From NCBI GenBank assembly GCA_003648395.1, contig QMPB01000294.1, positions 1 to 6,240 on the forward strand: a stretch of 6,240 nucleotides of DNA, in the 5' to 3' direction. The position numbers were made by a program, and so were the translations under genes. Positions 1 to 5,704 of the stretch are shown here, one piece after another. This stretch comes from Bacteroidota bacterium. GTDB taxonomy: Bacteria; Bacteroidota; Bacteroidia; Bacteroidales; UBA1556. The notes beneath the pieces are model-generated. The model ran no database searches. It was given only the letters and a program-made list of their open reading frames with translations, and was not told where the DNA came from. Numbering within the stretch: position 1 is the stretch's first letter; each line of letters starts with the position of its first letter.

Positions 1-741
1 AATGTCTGCAGAACTTAAAGCAAAATATGCTGCATGATATTCTGGAAATATTTTTAATCGATTAGCTATACTATCACCAAGCATTTGCAAACGAGCTACC
101 GAATTATTATTATAAACCAAATCATGGGTCTCCTTAACTCTTACACCGTGTCGAATTAGTGCTGCTGCAGTTTCAAAAGTCTCTGGTTTATCACAACTAT
201 AAGCAAATGAGCCAGTATCGGTCATTAAACCTACAAAAATATTTGTTGCTATATCTTTATTAATATATTTCTTTAATATAGAAGCATTTAATATATCAAA
301 TAGCAACTCAGAGGTTGAAGATTTACCAGGTTCTGAGAATAATAAATCAAAATACTCCTCATCAGGAAATAGATGATGATCAATTAATACTTTAGTGGCT
401 CTTGATTTTTTCATTGCCTTTTCTAGATTAGAAGTACGATGTGGCGCATTAAAATCCATTGCAAAAAGCAAATCAGCATAATTAATTGTGCTATGGCATT
501 TTTTCCCTTGATTATCATCTACTATAATATCATCTACTCCTGCCATAAAATTGATAAAGTCAGGAATAACATTTGGAGAGACCACTTTGGCATCTTTGCC
601 ATATTGCTTCAGAATATTGCAAAATGCCAAAGCAGAGCCAATAGTATCAGCATCAGGACTTGCATGACATATTAGTACAATTTTATTTGCATTATCAATA
701 TAGTCTAGAAGTTTTAATATTTTATCTTGTGTAATTGTCAT
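1..741 (-). CDS. nrnA: DHH-family phosphoesterase, NrnA-like (oligoribonuclease / pAp phosphatase), 3' end missing
   Basis: Reading leftwards from the ATG at 741-739, the frame stays open for 247 codons to the window edge, so the C-terminal part (where the DHHA1 domain lies in this family) is outside. The DHH-domain metal motifs are present in order: HASPDADTIGSA (residues 26-37, with D30 and D32), the Asp of LLFAMDF (D96), the signature IDHH (D121-H122-H123), and GLMTDTGSF with D175. The later part resembles the NrnA segment after the DTG motif (TFETAAALIRHGV and following). Known NrnA proteins are Mn-dependent cytoplasmic enzymes that degrade 2-5 nt RNA fragments and dephosphorylate pAp; family members are usually about 320-340 aa. 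The start lies 66 bases after the thioredoxin stop on the same strand, so cotranscription is likely. A RecJ-like or cyclic-dinucleotide phosphodiesterase activity cannot be excluded without the C-terminus. No Shine-Dalgarno is seen. Confidence 0.88.
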   Translation of the reverse strand, partial: MTITQDKILKLLDYIDNANKIVLICHASPDADTIGSALAFCNILKQYGKDAKVVSPNVIPDFINFMAGVDDIIVDDNQGKKCHSTINYADLLFAMDFNAPHRTSNLEKAMKKSRATKVLIDHHLFPDEEYFDLLFSEPGKSSTSELLFDILNASILKKYINKDIATNIFVGLMTDTGSFAYSCDKPETFETAAALIRHGVRVKETHDLVYNNNSVARLQMLGDSIANRLKIFPEYHAAYFALSSADI

Positions 742-807
742 AGTTGTGTTTAATTATATTTTCAGAGATTACTGCAAAATAATACAGATTCTTTCTTTTA
801 TGAAATT

Positions 808-1239
808 CTATTTTTCAATTGCTTTTTTCATTGCTTTCAGCAAGAACGACTTTCCTTTTAAGCCAACAAACTGTTCAATGGGCTTTCCTTTCTTGAAAAT
901 TATTATTGTTGGAATACTTTTTATTCCTAGCTCCGCAGAAATCTTTTTATTCTTTTCTACATCAAGTTTACATATTTTTACACCATTAGCACTAAGTTCG
1001 TCTGCTAGTTGACTAACCACAGGACCTTGCAATTTGCATGGCTGACACCATTCTGCCCAGAAATCCACTAACGAAACTCCTTGCTTAACATAGGTTTTAA
1101 AATTTTTATCAGTAAGTTTAATTAATTTCTCACTATCTTTTGCATCTTTATCGAATGCAGGAGCAAACATTTTGTAACGTCTATAAATGAAAATACCTAA
1201 TACTGCGACTATTATCCCAATTCCTATATACCAATACAT
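808..1239 (-). CDS. Membrane-anchored thioredoxin-like protein
   Basis: This 143-aa protein has an N-terminal hydrophobic segment (about residues 3-19) followed by the basic cluster RRYK (20-23), then a thioredoxin fold from about residue 38. Recognisable thioredoxin elements are LVDFWAEWC with redox cysteines C65 and C68 in a WCQPC motif, and the cis-proline P110 in KSIPT. Classical thioredoxins are about 105-110 aa with WCGPC, so the extra length is the anchor and the Gly-to-Gln change sits inside the redox motif. The family reduces or exchanges protein disulfides. The positive charges directly after the membrane segment suggest, by the positive-inside rule, that the domain faces the cytoplasm; a periplasmic location is possible and would alter its likely partners. 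The start at 1239 includes the anchor; M24 would give a soluble form but discards a well-formed helix. It is first in a two-gene unit with the downstream DHH phosphoesterase and diverges from the FAD oxidoreductase. Confidence 0.92.
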   Translation of the reverse strand: MYWYIGIGIIVAVLGIFIYRRYKMFAPAFDKDAKDSEKLIKLTDKNFKTYVKQGVSLVDFWAEWCQPCKLQGPVVSQLADELSANGVKICKLDVEKNKKISAELGIKSIPTIIIFKKGKPIEQFVGLKGKSFLLKAMKKAIEK

Positions 1240-1268
1240 ATCTATTTCTGTTTTAAAATTTCAGTTTG

Positions 1269-1276
1269 CAAAAGTA
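1269..1276 (-). promoter_or_regulatory. Putative -7 promoter box (TACTTTTG) for the thioredoxin/DHH unit
   Basis: On the minus strand the sequence TACTTTTG exactly fits the Bacteroidota -7 consensus TAnnTTTG. It would start transcription near 1264, leaving an untranslated leader of about 25 bases before the thioredoxin ATG at 1239. No TTG-type -33 element is seen at the usual distance of about 20 bases, so this rests on one short box and its position. Confidence 0.45.
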
Positions 1277-1299
1277 TAAATCTTTTTCTGTTTTATCCC

Positions 1300-1307
1300 T
1301 ACATTTG
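1300..1307 (+). promoter_or_regulatory. Putative -7 promoter box (TACATTTG) for the FAD oxidoreductase/SDR unit
   Basis: TACATTTG exactly matches the TAnnTTTG consensus and ends only four bases before the ATG at 1312. Initiation at the usual distance would fall on or next to the start codon, implying a leaderless or nearly leaderless mRNA. The nearest upstream TTTG (1265-1268) is 31 bases away, too far for a standard -33 box. The alternatives are a further upstream promoter or a later true start codon, but the protein needs residues just after 1312 for its FAD-binding fold. Confidence 0.4.
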
Positions 1308-1311
1308 TAAA

Positions 1312-2931
1312 ATGGAAAATGATATTATTTTCGACTATTTAGTAGTTGGTTCTGGGTCATCTGGTGCAATATCTGCACGATCACTTCTTGAGAATAATTC
1401 AAAGGTATTAATGCTTGATGTTGGCAATAAAGACGAGAAATACAGCAATTTAGTTCCAAATACTGATTTTGAGAATATAAGAAGAACAGTTCAATCTCAA
1501 GGAAGATTTTTTTTAGGAGATGAATTCGAGGCAATACCAGAAACAGATATTAAAATTGGTGCTCAGCTTAGTCCTGCTAGAAAAGCCATGATAAAAGATG
1601 TAGAAAAGCTTATTCCTTTTATTTCAGATAATTTTAATCCTATGGAAAGCCTCGGGCTAGGAGGATTAGGTGCTGGTTGGGGACTTGGAAGTTATGTGTA
1701 CTCTAGGGAAGAATTACTGAAAGCAGGACTACCATATACTGAAATGATGAATTCATATCAACAAGTAGCTGATTATATTGGTATTTCTGGAGAAAACGAT
1801 GATGTCAAAAAATATGTTTTAGGAGATTTACAAAATATTCAGCCTGCACTCAAAATAGATAACAGTATTGATAAGATGTTCCAGAAATACAATAAGAGTA
1901 GAGGGTATTTCAATAAGAATAGAATGTATTTTGGTGCAGCATCAATGGCAATACTAACAAAAGATAAGGGTGATAGAAAAGCAACCTCTTATTCTGATAT
2001 GGATTTCTATACTGATAATGAAAAGTCAGCTTATAGACCTCAATTTACTATAGAAGAACTTAGTAAAAATGAGAATTTTAGATATACTTCAGGGCAATTA
2101 GTTGTCAGCTTTACCGAGAAAGAAAATTTTGTTGAAGTCAGCAGTATTGATTTAAAAGACGAGTTAAAGAGAACTTTCAGAGCACGAAAACTAATATTAG
2201 CAAGTGGAAACTTGGGTACAGCGCGAATTGTTATGCGTTCATTTCCTAAAATAAAAAAACTCCCTCTTTTAAGCAATCCATATTCATATTTACCTGGTAT
2301 AAATATTTCGATGTTAGGCAGAAAGCTAAATGCAGAGAAAAGTAGCATGGCTCAAGCGATGATGATTTATGACCCCAATGGTAATAATGATGACTTTGTA
2401 AGCCTTGCTTTTTATACCTACCAATCATTAATGCTATTTAGATTGATTAAAGAATCTCCCCTAAATTTTGCAGATAATAGAATTCTATTTCAATACTTGC
2501 AAAGCTCTTTTGTAATAGCTGGAATTCACCATCCTGATTATGCTAATGAGAATAAATATTTAGAATTAAAACACGATGAAAAGTCAATAAGCAATGATGT
2601 ACTAATAGCAAATTACGCATTAAGTGAGAACGAAAAAGAGAAGATAATTGATAGAGAAAAGATTTTAAAAAAGGCAATTCGTAAATTAGGAGTCATTCCC
2701 ATTAAAAGTATAAATACTGGTGCCGGAAGTAGTATTCACTACGGAGGAAGTATTCCTTTTAATGATACTGAAAAACTTGGCAACCAGAATAAAGATGGAA
2801 GACTTTATGGAACTAAGAATGTATTTATTGCTGATAGTTCAGGGTTTAATTTTCTACCTGCAAAAGGAGTAACATTAAGTATAATGGCTAATGCTCATAG
2901 AATTTGCACTAAACTAATAAATAATGGGTAA
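1312..2931 (+). CDS. GMC-like FAD-dependent oxidoreductase
   Basis: This 539-aa protein begins with an FAD-binding Rossmann motif, GSGSSGA (residues 13-19), and the second strand ends in LMLDVG with D36 where the ribose-binding acid (usually Glu) sits. A Gly-rich loop GLGGLGAGWG (115-124) and LILASGNLGTA (294-304) match conserved GMC positions. The C-terminal block has SIHYGGS (H476) and FIADSSGFNFLPAKG (505-519), corresponding to the GMC stretches around the catalytic His and the final FAD contact. GMC enzymes oxidise alcohol groups of sugars, choline, sterols and similar substrates. In aligned GMC enzymes the second catalytic residue (His or Asn, usually before Pro) lies near residues 517-519, but here the residues are Ala-Lys-Gly. 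There is no signal peptide or Tat motif, so it is probably cytoplasmic. Its last 8 bases overlap the SDR gene, suggesting translational coupling and a shared substrate. The substrate is unknown; a sugar or polysaccharide precursor is plausible but only inferred. Confidence 0.88.
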   Translation: MENDIIFDYLVVGSGSSGAISARSLLENNSKVLMLDVGNKDEKYSNLVPNTDFENIRRTVQSQGRFFLGDEFEAIPETDIKIGAQLSPARKAMIKDVEKLIPFISDNFNPMESLGLGGLGAGWGLGSYVYSREELLKAGLPYTEMMNSYQQVADYIGISGENDDVKKYVLGDLQNIQPALKIDNSIDKMFQKYNKSRGYFNKNRMYFGAASMAILTKDKGDRKATSYSDMDFYTDNEKSAYRPQFTIEELSKNENFRYTSGQLVVSFTEKENFVEVSSIDLKDELKRTFRARKLILASGNLGTARIVMRSFPKIKKLPLLSNPYSYLPGINISMLGRKLNAEKSSMAQAMMIYDPNGNNDDFVSLAFYTYQSLMLFRLIKESPLNFADNRILFQYLQSSFVIAGIHHPDYANENKYLELKHDEKSISNDVLIANYALSENEKEKIIDREKILKKAIRKLGVIPIKSINTGAGSSIHYGGSIPFNDTEKLGNQNKDGRLYGTKNVFIADSSGFNFLPAKGVTLSIMANAHRICTKLINNG

Positions 2932-3760
2932 AAAAATAGTTATTACAGGTGCAAACGGATTTATTGGTAATTATTTGACAGAATATTTCGCTGAAAAGGG
3001 CAATGAAGTATATGGTTTAGTTCATCATTTGTTTAAAGTACCACCCCCAAATATTACATATAGAGCTTTCGACTTGAACTCATTTGGTGGCGATGTTATT
3101 CCAGAAAGAACAGAAATAGTTATTCATACTGCATATATTCCAAATAAAAAAGTAATAACATCAGAAGATATAAATTATAAAGCAACTAAAAGACTTTATG
3201 AGATTAGCAAACGTAAAGGAGTGAAACTCTTTATTTTTCTTTCAAGTTTTTCTGCAAATGAAAATGCAGAGTCGGAATATGGAAAAAGTAAATTCAAAAC
3301 TTCAAACTTATTTGATGCTAATGATAGCTTAATACTTGAGCCAGGATTGGTGATTGGTAACGGTGGGCTAAACAAAAATATTACTGACATCATTAAACAG
3401 ACAAGTTTAATACCTTTAATTGGTAATGGTAAACAGCCTCTGCAATATGTATTAATAAACGATTTAGCTCTTATAATTGAAAAATCAATAATAGATAATA
3501 TAAGAGGAAGTTATAGGATTGCTTCAAAAGAGACAATCTTGATGAAAGATTTCTATAAAACTATTGCAAAAAACAATAATAAACGAATTAGTTTTATTCC
3601 TCTTCCGTATTTTATTGCGGATATTATTTTTGGACTCTCCGAAAAATTAAAAATTGATATTGGTATCAGTAAAGAAAACTATCTTGGGCTAAAACAAATG
3701 AAAGAAAAAGAGATTGTGGATTCTAAGTCTATTTTTGGTGTTGAGTTGAAAATACTGTAA
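2924..3760 (+). CDS. Extended short-chain dehydrogenase, NAD-dependent epimerase/dehydratase-like
   Basis: This 278-aa protein opens with the dinucleotide-binding motif TGANGFIG (G9, G12, G15), typical of extended SDRs. The catalytic elements are visible: the serine pair S107/S108 in LSSFS and the YxxxK motif at Y119-K123 (YGKSK). It is shorter than many sugar epimerases (about 310-340 aa), mostly through a short C-terminal substrate-binding region, as in atypical or extended SDRs acting on nucleotide sugars or other carbonyl substrates. Later landmarks include LEPGLVIG and LINDLALIIEKS, the usual post-catalytic segments of the family. The ATG at 2924 lies inside the end of the FAD oxidoreductase gene (ATGGGTAA shared), so the pair is probably one transcript with coupled translation. 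Together an alcohol oxidase/dehydrogenase and an SDR could oxidise a hydroxyl and then reduce or epimerise the ketone; that pathway is inferred. The exact reaction cannot be assigned. Confidence 0.88.
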   Translation: MGKKIVITGANGFIGNYLTEYFAEKGNEVYGLVHHLFKVPPPNITYRAFDLNSFGGDVIPERTEIVIHTAYIPNKKVITSEDINYKATKRLYEISKRKGVKLFIFLSSFSANENAESEYGKSKFKTSNLFDANDSLILEPGLVIGNGGLNKNITDIIKQTSLIPLIGNGKQPLQYVLINDLALIIEKSIIDNIRGSYRIASKETILMKDFYKTIAKNNNKRISFIPLPYFIADIIFGLSEKLKIDIGISKENYLGLKQMKEKEIVDSKSIFGVELKIL

Positions 3761-3861
3761 ACTAATTTATAAAAAATCCCAACATCTAGGTATTGCAAAG
3801 CAAGATAATAAACTTCATTTTTGCATTCTAAATTATTTAACAATATTAAAATAATACGATA

Positions 3862-4326
3862 ATGAAGAAATTATTAATTACAACAAATGTTTTTTTTCTA
3901 GCAATAAGCTTAGTTCTAGCATATGTTTTGCTATTTACAGGTACAGAATTGGTTAAAACACCTGATGATACAAGAATCACTGTTAAGTATGCGCCAGACT
4001 TAAGAGAATTAGTTATGACAGAGATGAGAGATTATCTAGAAATAATGAGTGAAATTCAACAGGGAATAGCAGAAAACGATCCGAAAAGAATTTACACAGC
4101 AGCAGAAAGACAAGGCTCAGCATCAATAGAAGAGACACCTATACGACTCTTGAAATTATCACCTTTAGCATGTAAACAGATGGGATTTGCAGGCCATCAT
4201 CTATTTCAAGCAATAGCAGATAGTGCAAGAGAAAATTATAACCCAACTACAACAATCAAACAAATGGCAAGGCTAACAAATAACTGCATTGCATGTCACA
4301 GAACATATAAAGTAGTTGCTGAATAA
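3862..4326 (+). CDS. Class II c-type cytochrome (cytochrome c'-like), membrane-anchored or exported
   Basis: This 154-aa protein has a basic start (MKK) and a hydrophobic segment (about residues 4-25), followed by a mostly helical, charged domain. A single haem-attachment motif, CIACH (C142, C145, H146), lies 8 residues from the C-terminus, followed by RTYK. A C-terminal CxxCH followed by an aromatic and a basic residue, preceded by four predicted helices, is the hallmark of class II cytochromes (c' and c-556 types). M52 and M55 in the first helix are candidates for the sixth iron ligand of the c-556 type; without one the haem would be five-coordinate and able to bind NO or CO. No clear signal-peptidase site or lipobox is present, so the N-terminus may stay as a membrane anchor with the haem domain in the periplasm. 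It stands alone, 101 bases after the SDR gene and 109 before the next. Its redox partner is unknown. Confidence 0.85.
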   Translation: MKKLLITTNVFFLAISLVLAYVLLFTGTELVKTPDDTRITVKYAPDLRELVMTEMRDYLEIMSEIQQGIAENDPKRIYTAAERQGSASIEETPIRLLKLSPLACKQMGFAGHHLFQAIADSARENYNPTTTIKQMARLTNNCIACHRTYKVVAE

Positions 4327-4341
4327 TTGCAAATATTGCAA
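4327..4341. repeat. Short dyad TTGCAA-ATA-TTGCAA after the cytochrome gene
   Basis: Directly after the cytochrome stop codon, two copies of the self-complementary hexamer TTGCAA flank ATA, giving a 15-base inverted and direct repeat. It could fold into a small hairpin but has no following T-run, so it is not a standard terminator. It may be a protein-binding site or chance. Confidence 0.3.
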
Positions 4342-4363
4342 CTACTGATATTTTACAAATTGA

Positions 4364-4396
4364 TTGTTAATTTATTACAAAATTTTTCTATATTTA
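4364..4396 (+). promoter_or_regulatory. Putative promoter for the THX-type gene
   Basis: TTG (4364-4366) and TATATTTA (4389-4396) are separated by 22 bases, close to the Bacteroidota TTG / TAnnTTTG arrangement, with one mismatch at the last base of the -7 box. It would start transcription about 35 bases before the ATG at 4436. The AT-rich background makes chance matches easy, so support is moderate. Confidence 0.4.
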
Positions 4397-4435
4397 CGCC
4401 TTGAGAGATAAACGTTAAAATTTAAATATTTTATT

Positions 4436-4753
4436 ATGGGAAAAGGTGATAAAAAGACAAAAAGGGGTAAAATTATTAATGGTTCTTACGGCAAGAAACG
4501 ACAACGTAAAAGCACAGTTCAATATATAGCTCCTAAAGTTGTTAAAAAGGAAGTAATTAAGGAAGTAATTAAGGAAGAAGTAGAAGAAGTTAAGAAAGCT
4601 CCTGTTAAAAAAGCTGCTACTAAAAAGGCTGTAACAAAAAAAGCTGCGACCAAAAAAGTTACTGCTGAAAAAAAACCAGCTGCTAAGAAAACTGCTGCTA
4701 AGAAAACTGCAACTAAAAAAGCACCAGCTAAAGCTAAAGCCAAAGCTGAATAG
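4436..4753 (+). CDS. THX-type 30S ribosomal protein with a histone-H1-like Lys/Ala tail
   Basis: The first 25 residues contain MGKGDKKTKRGKI and GSYGKKRQRK, a very close match to bacterial ribosomal protein THX (bTHX), a peptide of about 26 residues that binds in the head of the 30S subunit in Thermus. That domain is followed by a linker and a charged segment with Lys-Glu-Val repeats (about residues 34-54), then a Lys/Ala/Thr-rich tail (53-105) of near-pentameric units such as KKAAT, ending KAKAKAE. The tail resembles the C-terminal domain of histone H1 and bacterial H1-like proteins, which bind DNA or RNA without a fixed structure. Length is 105 aa, four times the classical THX. Inference: a ribosome- or nucleic-acid-binding protein whose tail contacts rRNA or DNA. 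An H1-like nucleoid protein is the alternative, but the N-terminal match favours the ribosome. It is transcribed alone and ended by a strong terminator. Confidence 0.85.
   Translation: MGKGDKKTKRGKIINGSYGKKRQRKSTVQYIAPKVVKKEVIKEVIKEEVEEVKKAPVKKAATKKAVTKKAATKKVTAEKKPAAKKTAAKKTATKKAPAKAKAKAE
4549..4572 (+). repeat. Tandem 12-bp coding repeat (two copies) in the THX-type gene
   Basis: GGAAGTAATTAA occurs twice without interruption and a degenerate third start follows (GGAAGAAG). It encodes the KEVI repeats of the charged linker. Downstream, a looser 15-base period encodes the KKAAT-like tail. The exactness of the two copies suggests recent slippage-type expansion. Confidence 0.8.
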
Positions 4754-4774
4754 TATACGCTTTACGATATTCAC

Positions 4775-4807
4775 AAAAAACCTTGAAGTAATTTTCAAGG
4801 TTTTTTT
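4775..4807. terminator. Strong intrinsic terminator after the THX-type gene
   Basis: CCTTGAA (4781-4787) pairs with TTCAAGG (4794-4800) around a 6-base loop. The stem is extended by A-run/T-run pairing (4775-4780 with 4801-4806), giving about 13 base pairs, and a T-run (4801-4807) continues it. The A-run on the left could also let it work in the opposite direction. It separates the THX-type gene from pepE. Confidence 0.9.
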
Positions 4808-4845
4808 GTTTATTTTTGTTTTCTAAATCTTAATAAAGTTACTGT

Positions 4846-4861
4846 AAGATATATATATCTT
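4846..4861. repeat. Perfect 16-bp palindrome upstream of pepE
   Basis: AAGATATATATATCTT is its own reverse complement and lies between the terminator and the pepE start, 60 bases before the ATG. It could be an operator or a small hairpin. The core is a TA run, so chance is a serious alternative. Confidence 0.35.
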
Positions 4862-4921
4862 GCAAAACACATTAGTTATTCTTCTTGAATAATTATCATT
4901 ATACACATTAAATGCAAGCAT

Positions 4922-5647
4922 ATGAGACTATTACTAATAAGTAATTCAACAATGGCTGGAGAAGCATACCTTGGCTGGCCACAAAATCACATTAAAGATT
5001 TTTTAAACAATTCAGTTAAGAGAGTTCTTTTTATCCCTTATGCAGGAGTAAATCTATCTGATAATGGACTTGAAGATTCATGGAATATTTATGAGAAAAA
5101 AGTTCAAGAAGTTTATTCAAAACTTGGTTATGAATTATATTCAATTCATCATGAGACAGATCCTATTGCTGCTGTAAATAACGCTGAAGCAATAGCAGTT
5201 GGCGGCGGAAATACTTTCTATTTAGTACATATGATGCATAAAATGGGCGTAATGCAAGCAGTAAAAGAAGTGGTTGCTAATGGGATTCCTTATATGGGGT
5301 GGAGTGCTGGTAGTAATGTTGCTTGCCCTAGTTTGAAAACAACAAATGATATGCCTATAATGGAGCCTGCAAGCTTTGATTGTACAGGTCTTATTCCTTT
5401 TCAAATAAACCCTCATTACCTTGATGCACATCCTGAAGGTCATGGCGGAGAAACACGCCAACAAAGAATAGAAGAATTTATGGCTGTAAATCAAGATATG
5501 TATGTTGTTGGCCTGCGCGAAGCTTCTCTATTGAAAATGGAGGGCTCTAAAATGGACATTATTGGGAAGCATCCATTGAGAATATTTAAATATGGTCAAG
5601 AAGCTTATGAAGTTCAAGTTGGAGAGAGCTTGGATTTTCTTTTCTAA
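4922..5647 (+). CDS. pepE: Peptidase E (alpha-aspartyl dipeptidase, family S51)
   Basis: This 241-aa protein matches Salmonella/E. coli PepE (about 229 aa) throughout. The nucleophile elbow GWSAGSN places the catalytic Ser at S128; TTNDMPI gives Asp D143 and INPHYLDAHPEGH gives His H165. The spacings of 15 and 22 residues equal those of the known S120-D135-H157 triad. GGGNTFYL and the GETRQQRIEEF segment are further family signatures. PepE hydrolyses dipeptides, and a few tripeptides, with an N-terminal aspartate, and works in cytoplasmic peptide turnover. No signal peptide is present (MRLLLISNSTMAG is the first strand of the Rossmann-like fold), so it is cytoplasmic. It lies downstream of the THX terminator, so it has its own promoter, which I could not identify with confidence. 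The following gene is also a peptidase but has a separate 57-base spacer. Confidence 0.96.
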   Translation: MRLLLISNSTMAGEAYLGWPQNHIKDFLNNSVKRVLFIPYAGVNLSDNGLEDSWNIYEKKVQEVYSKLGYELYSIHHETDPIAAVNNAEAIAVGGGNTFYLVHMMHKMGVMQAVKEVVANGIPYMGWSAGSNVACPSLKTTNDMPIMEPASFDCTGLIPFQINPHYLDAHPEGHGGETRQQRIEEFMAVNQDMYVVGLREASLLKMEGSKMDIIGKHPLRIFKYGQEAYEVQVGESLDFLF

Positions 5648-5665
5648 TTTATTATTGGCTAAAAA

Positions 5666-5681
5666 AATTAGATAACTAATT
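5666..5681 (+). terminator. Possible weak terminator hairpin after pepE
   Basis: AATTAG (5666-5671) and CTAATT (5676-5681) form a 6-bp stem around ATAA, preceded by an A-run and followed by an AT-rich stretch. It has only one G-C pair, so it is weak, and readthrough into the next gene is plausible. Confidence 0.25.
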
Positions 5682-5704
5682 ATAATTTTAATAATTTACA
5701 AACA

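Noticed and set aside
439..675. Plus-strand open frame of 78 codons
   Set aside because: It lies entirely opposite the DHH phosphoesterase, whose metal motifs are intact on the minus strand; no family features are visible in the plus frame.
746..1012. Plus-strand open frame of 88 codons
   Set aside because: It is mostly antisense to the thioredoxin gene and its hydrophobic look reflects the complement of Lys/Glu codons.
3761..3861. Possible terminator or promoter between the SDR and cytochrome genes
   Set aside because: TGCAAA and TTTGCA could pair across a loop of over 20 bases, but there is no stable stem or T-run, and no good TAnnTTTG box is present; I see nothing supportable here.
4549..4740. 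CRISPR-like or satellite repeat array
   Set aside because: The repeats are in frame, very short and lack spacers; they encode the protein tail.
4436..4753. Calling the basic protein simply a histone H1/Hc1-like nucleoid protein
   Set aside because: The tail alone would permit this, but the first 25 residues match ribosomal protein THX too closely to ignore; H1-like is kept only as a description of the tail.
4415..4798. Long open frames on the minus strand opposite the THX-type gene, encoding Phe/Ser-rich or Ala/Val/Phe-rich proteins
   Set aside because: They are antisense shadows of the Lys/Ala codon repeats; their composition follows directly from the repeat and they match no family, while the plus-strand frame has a clear THX domain, promoter candidate and terminator.
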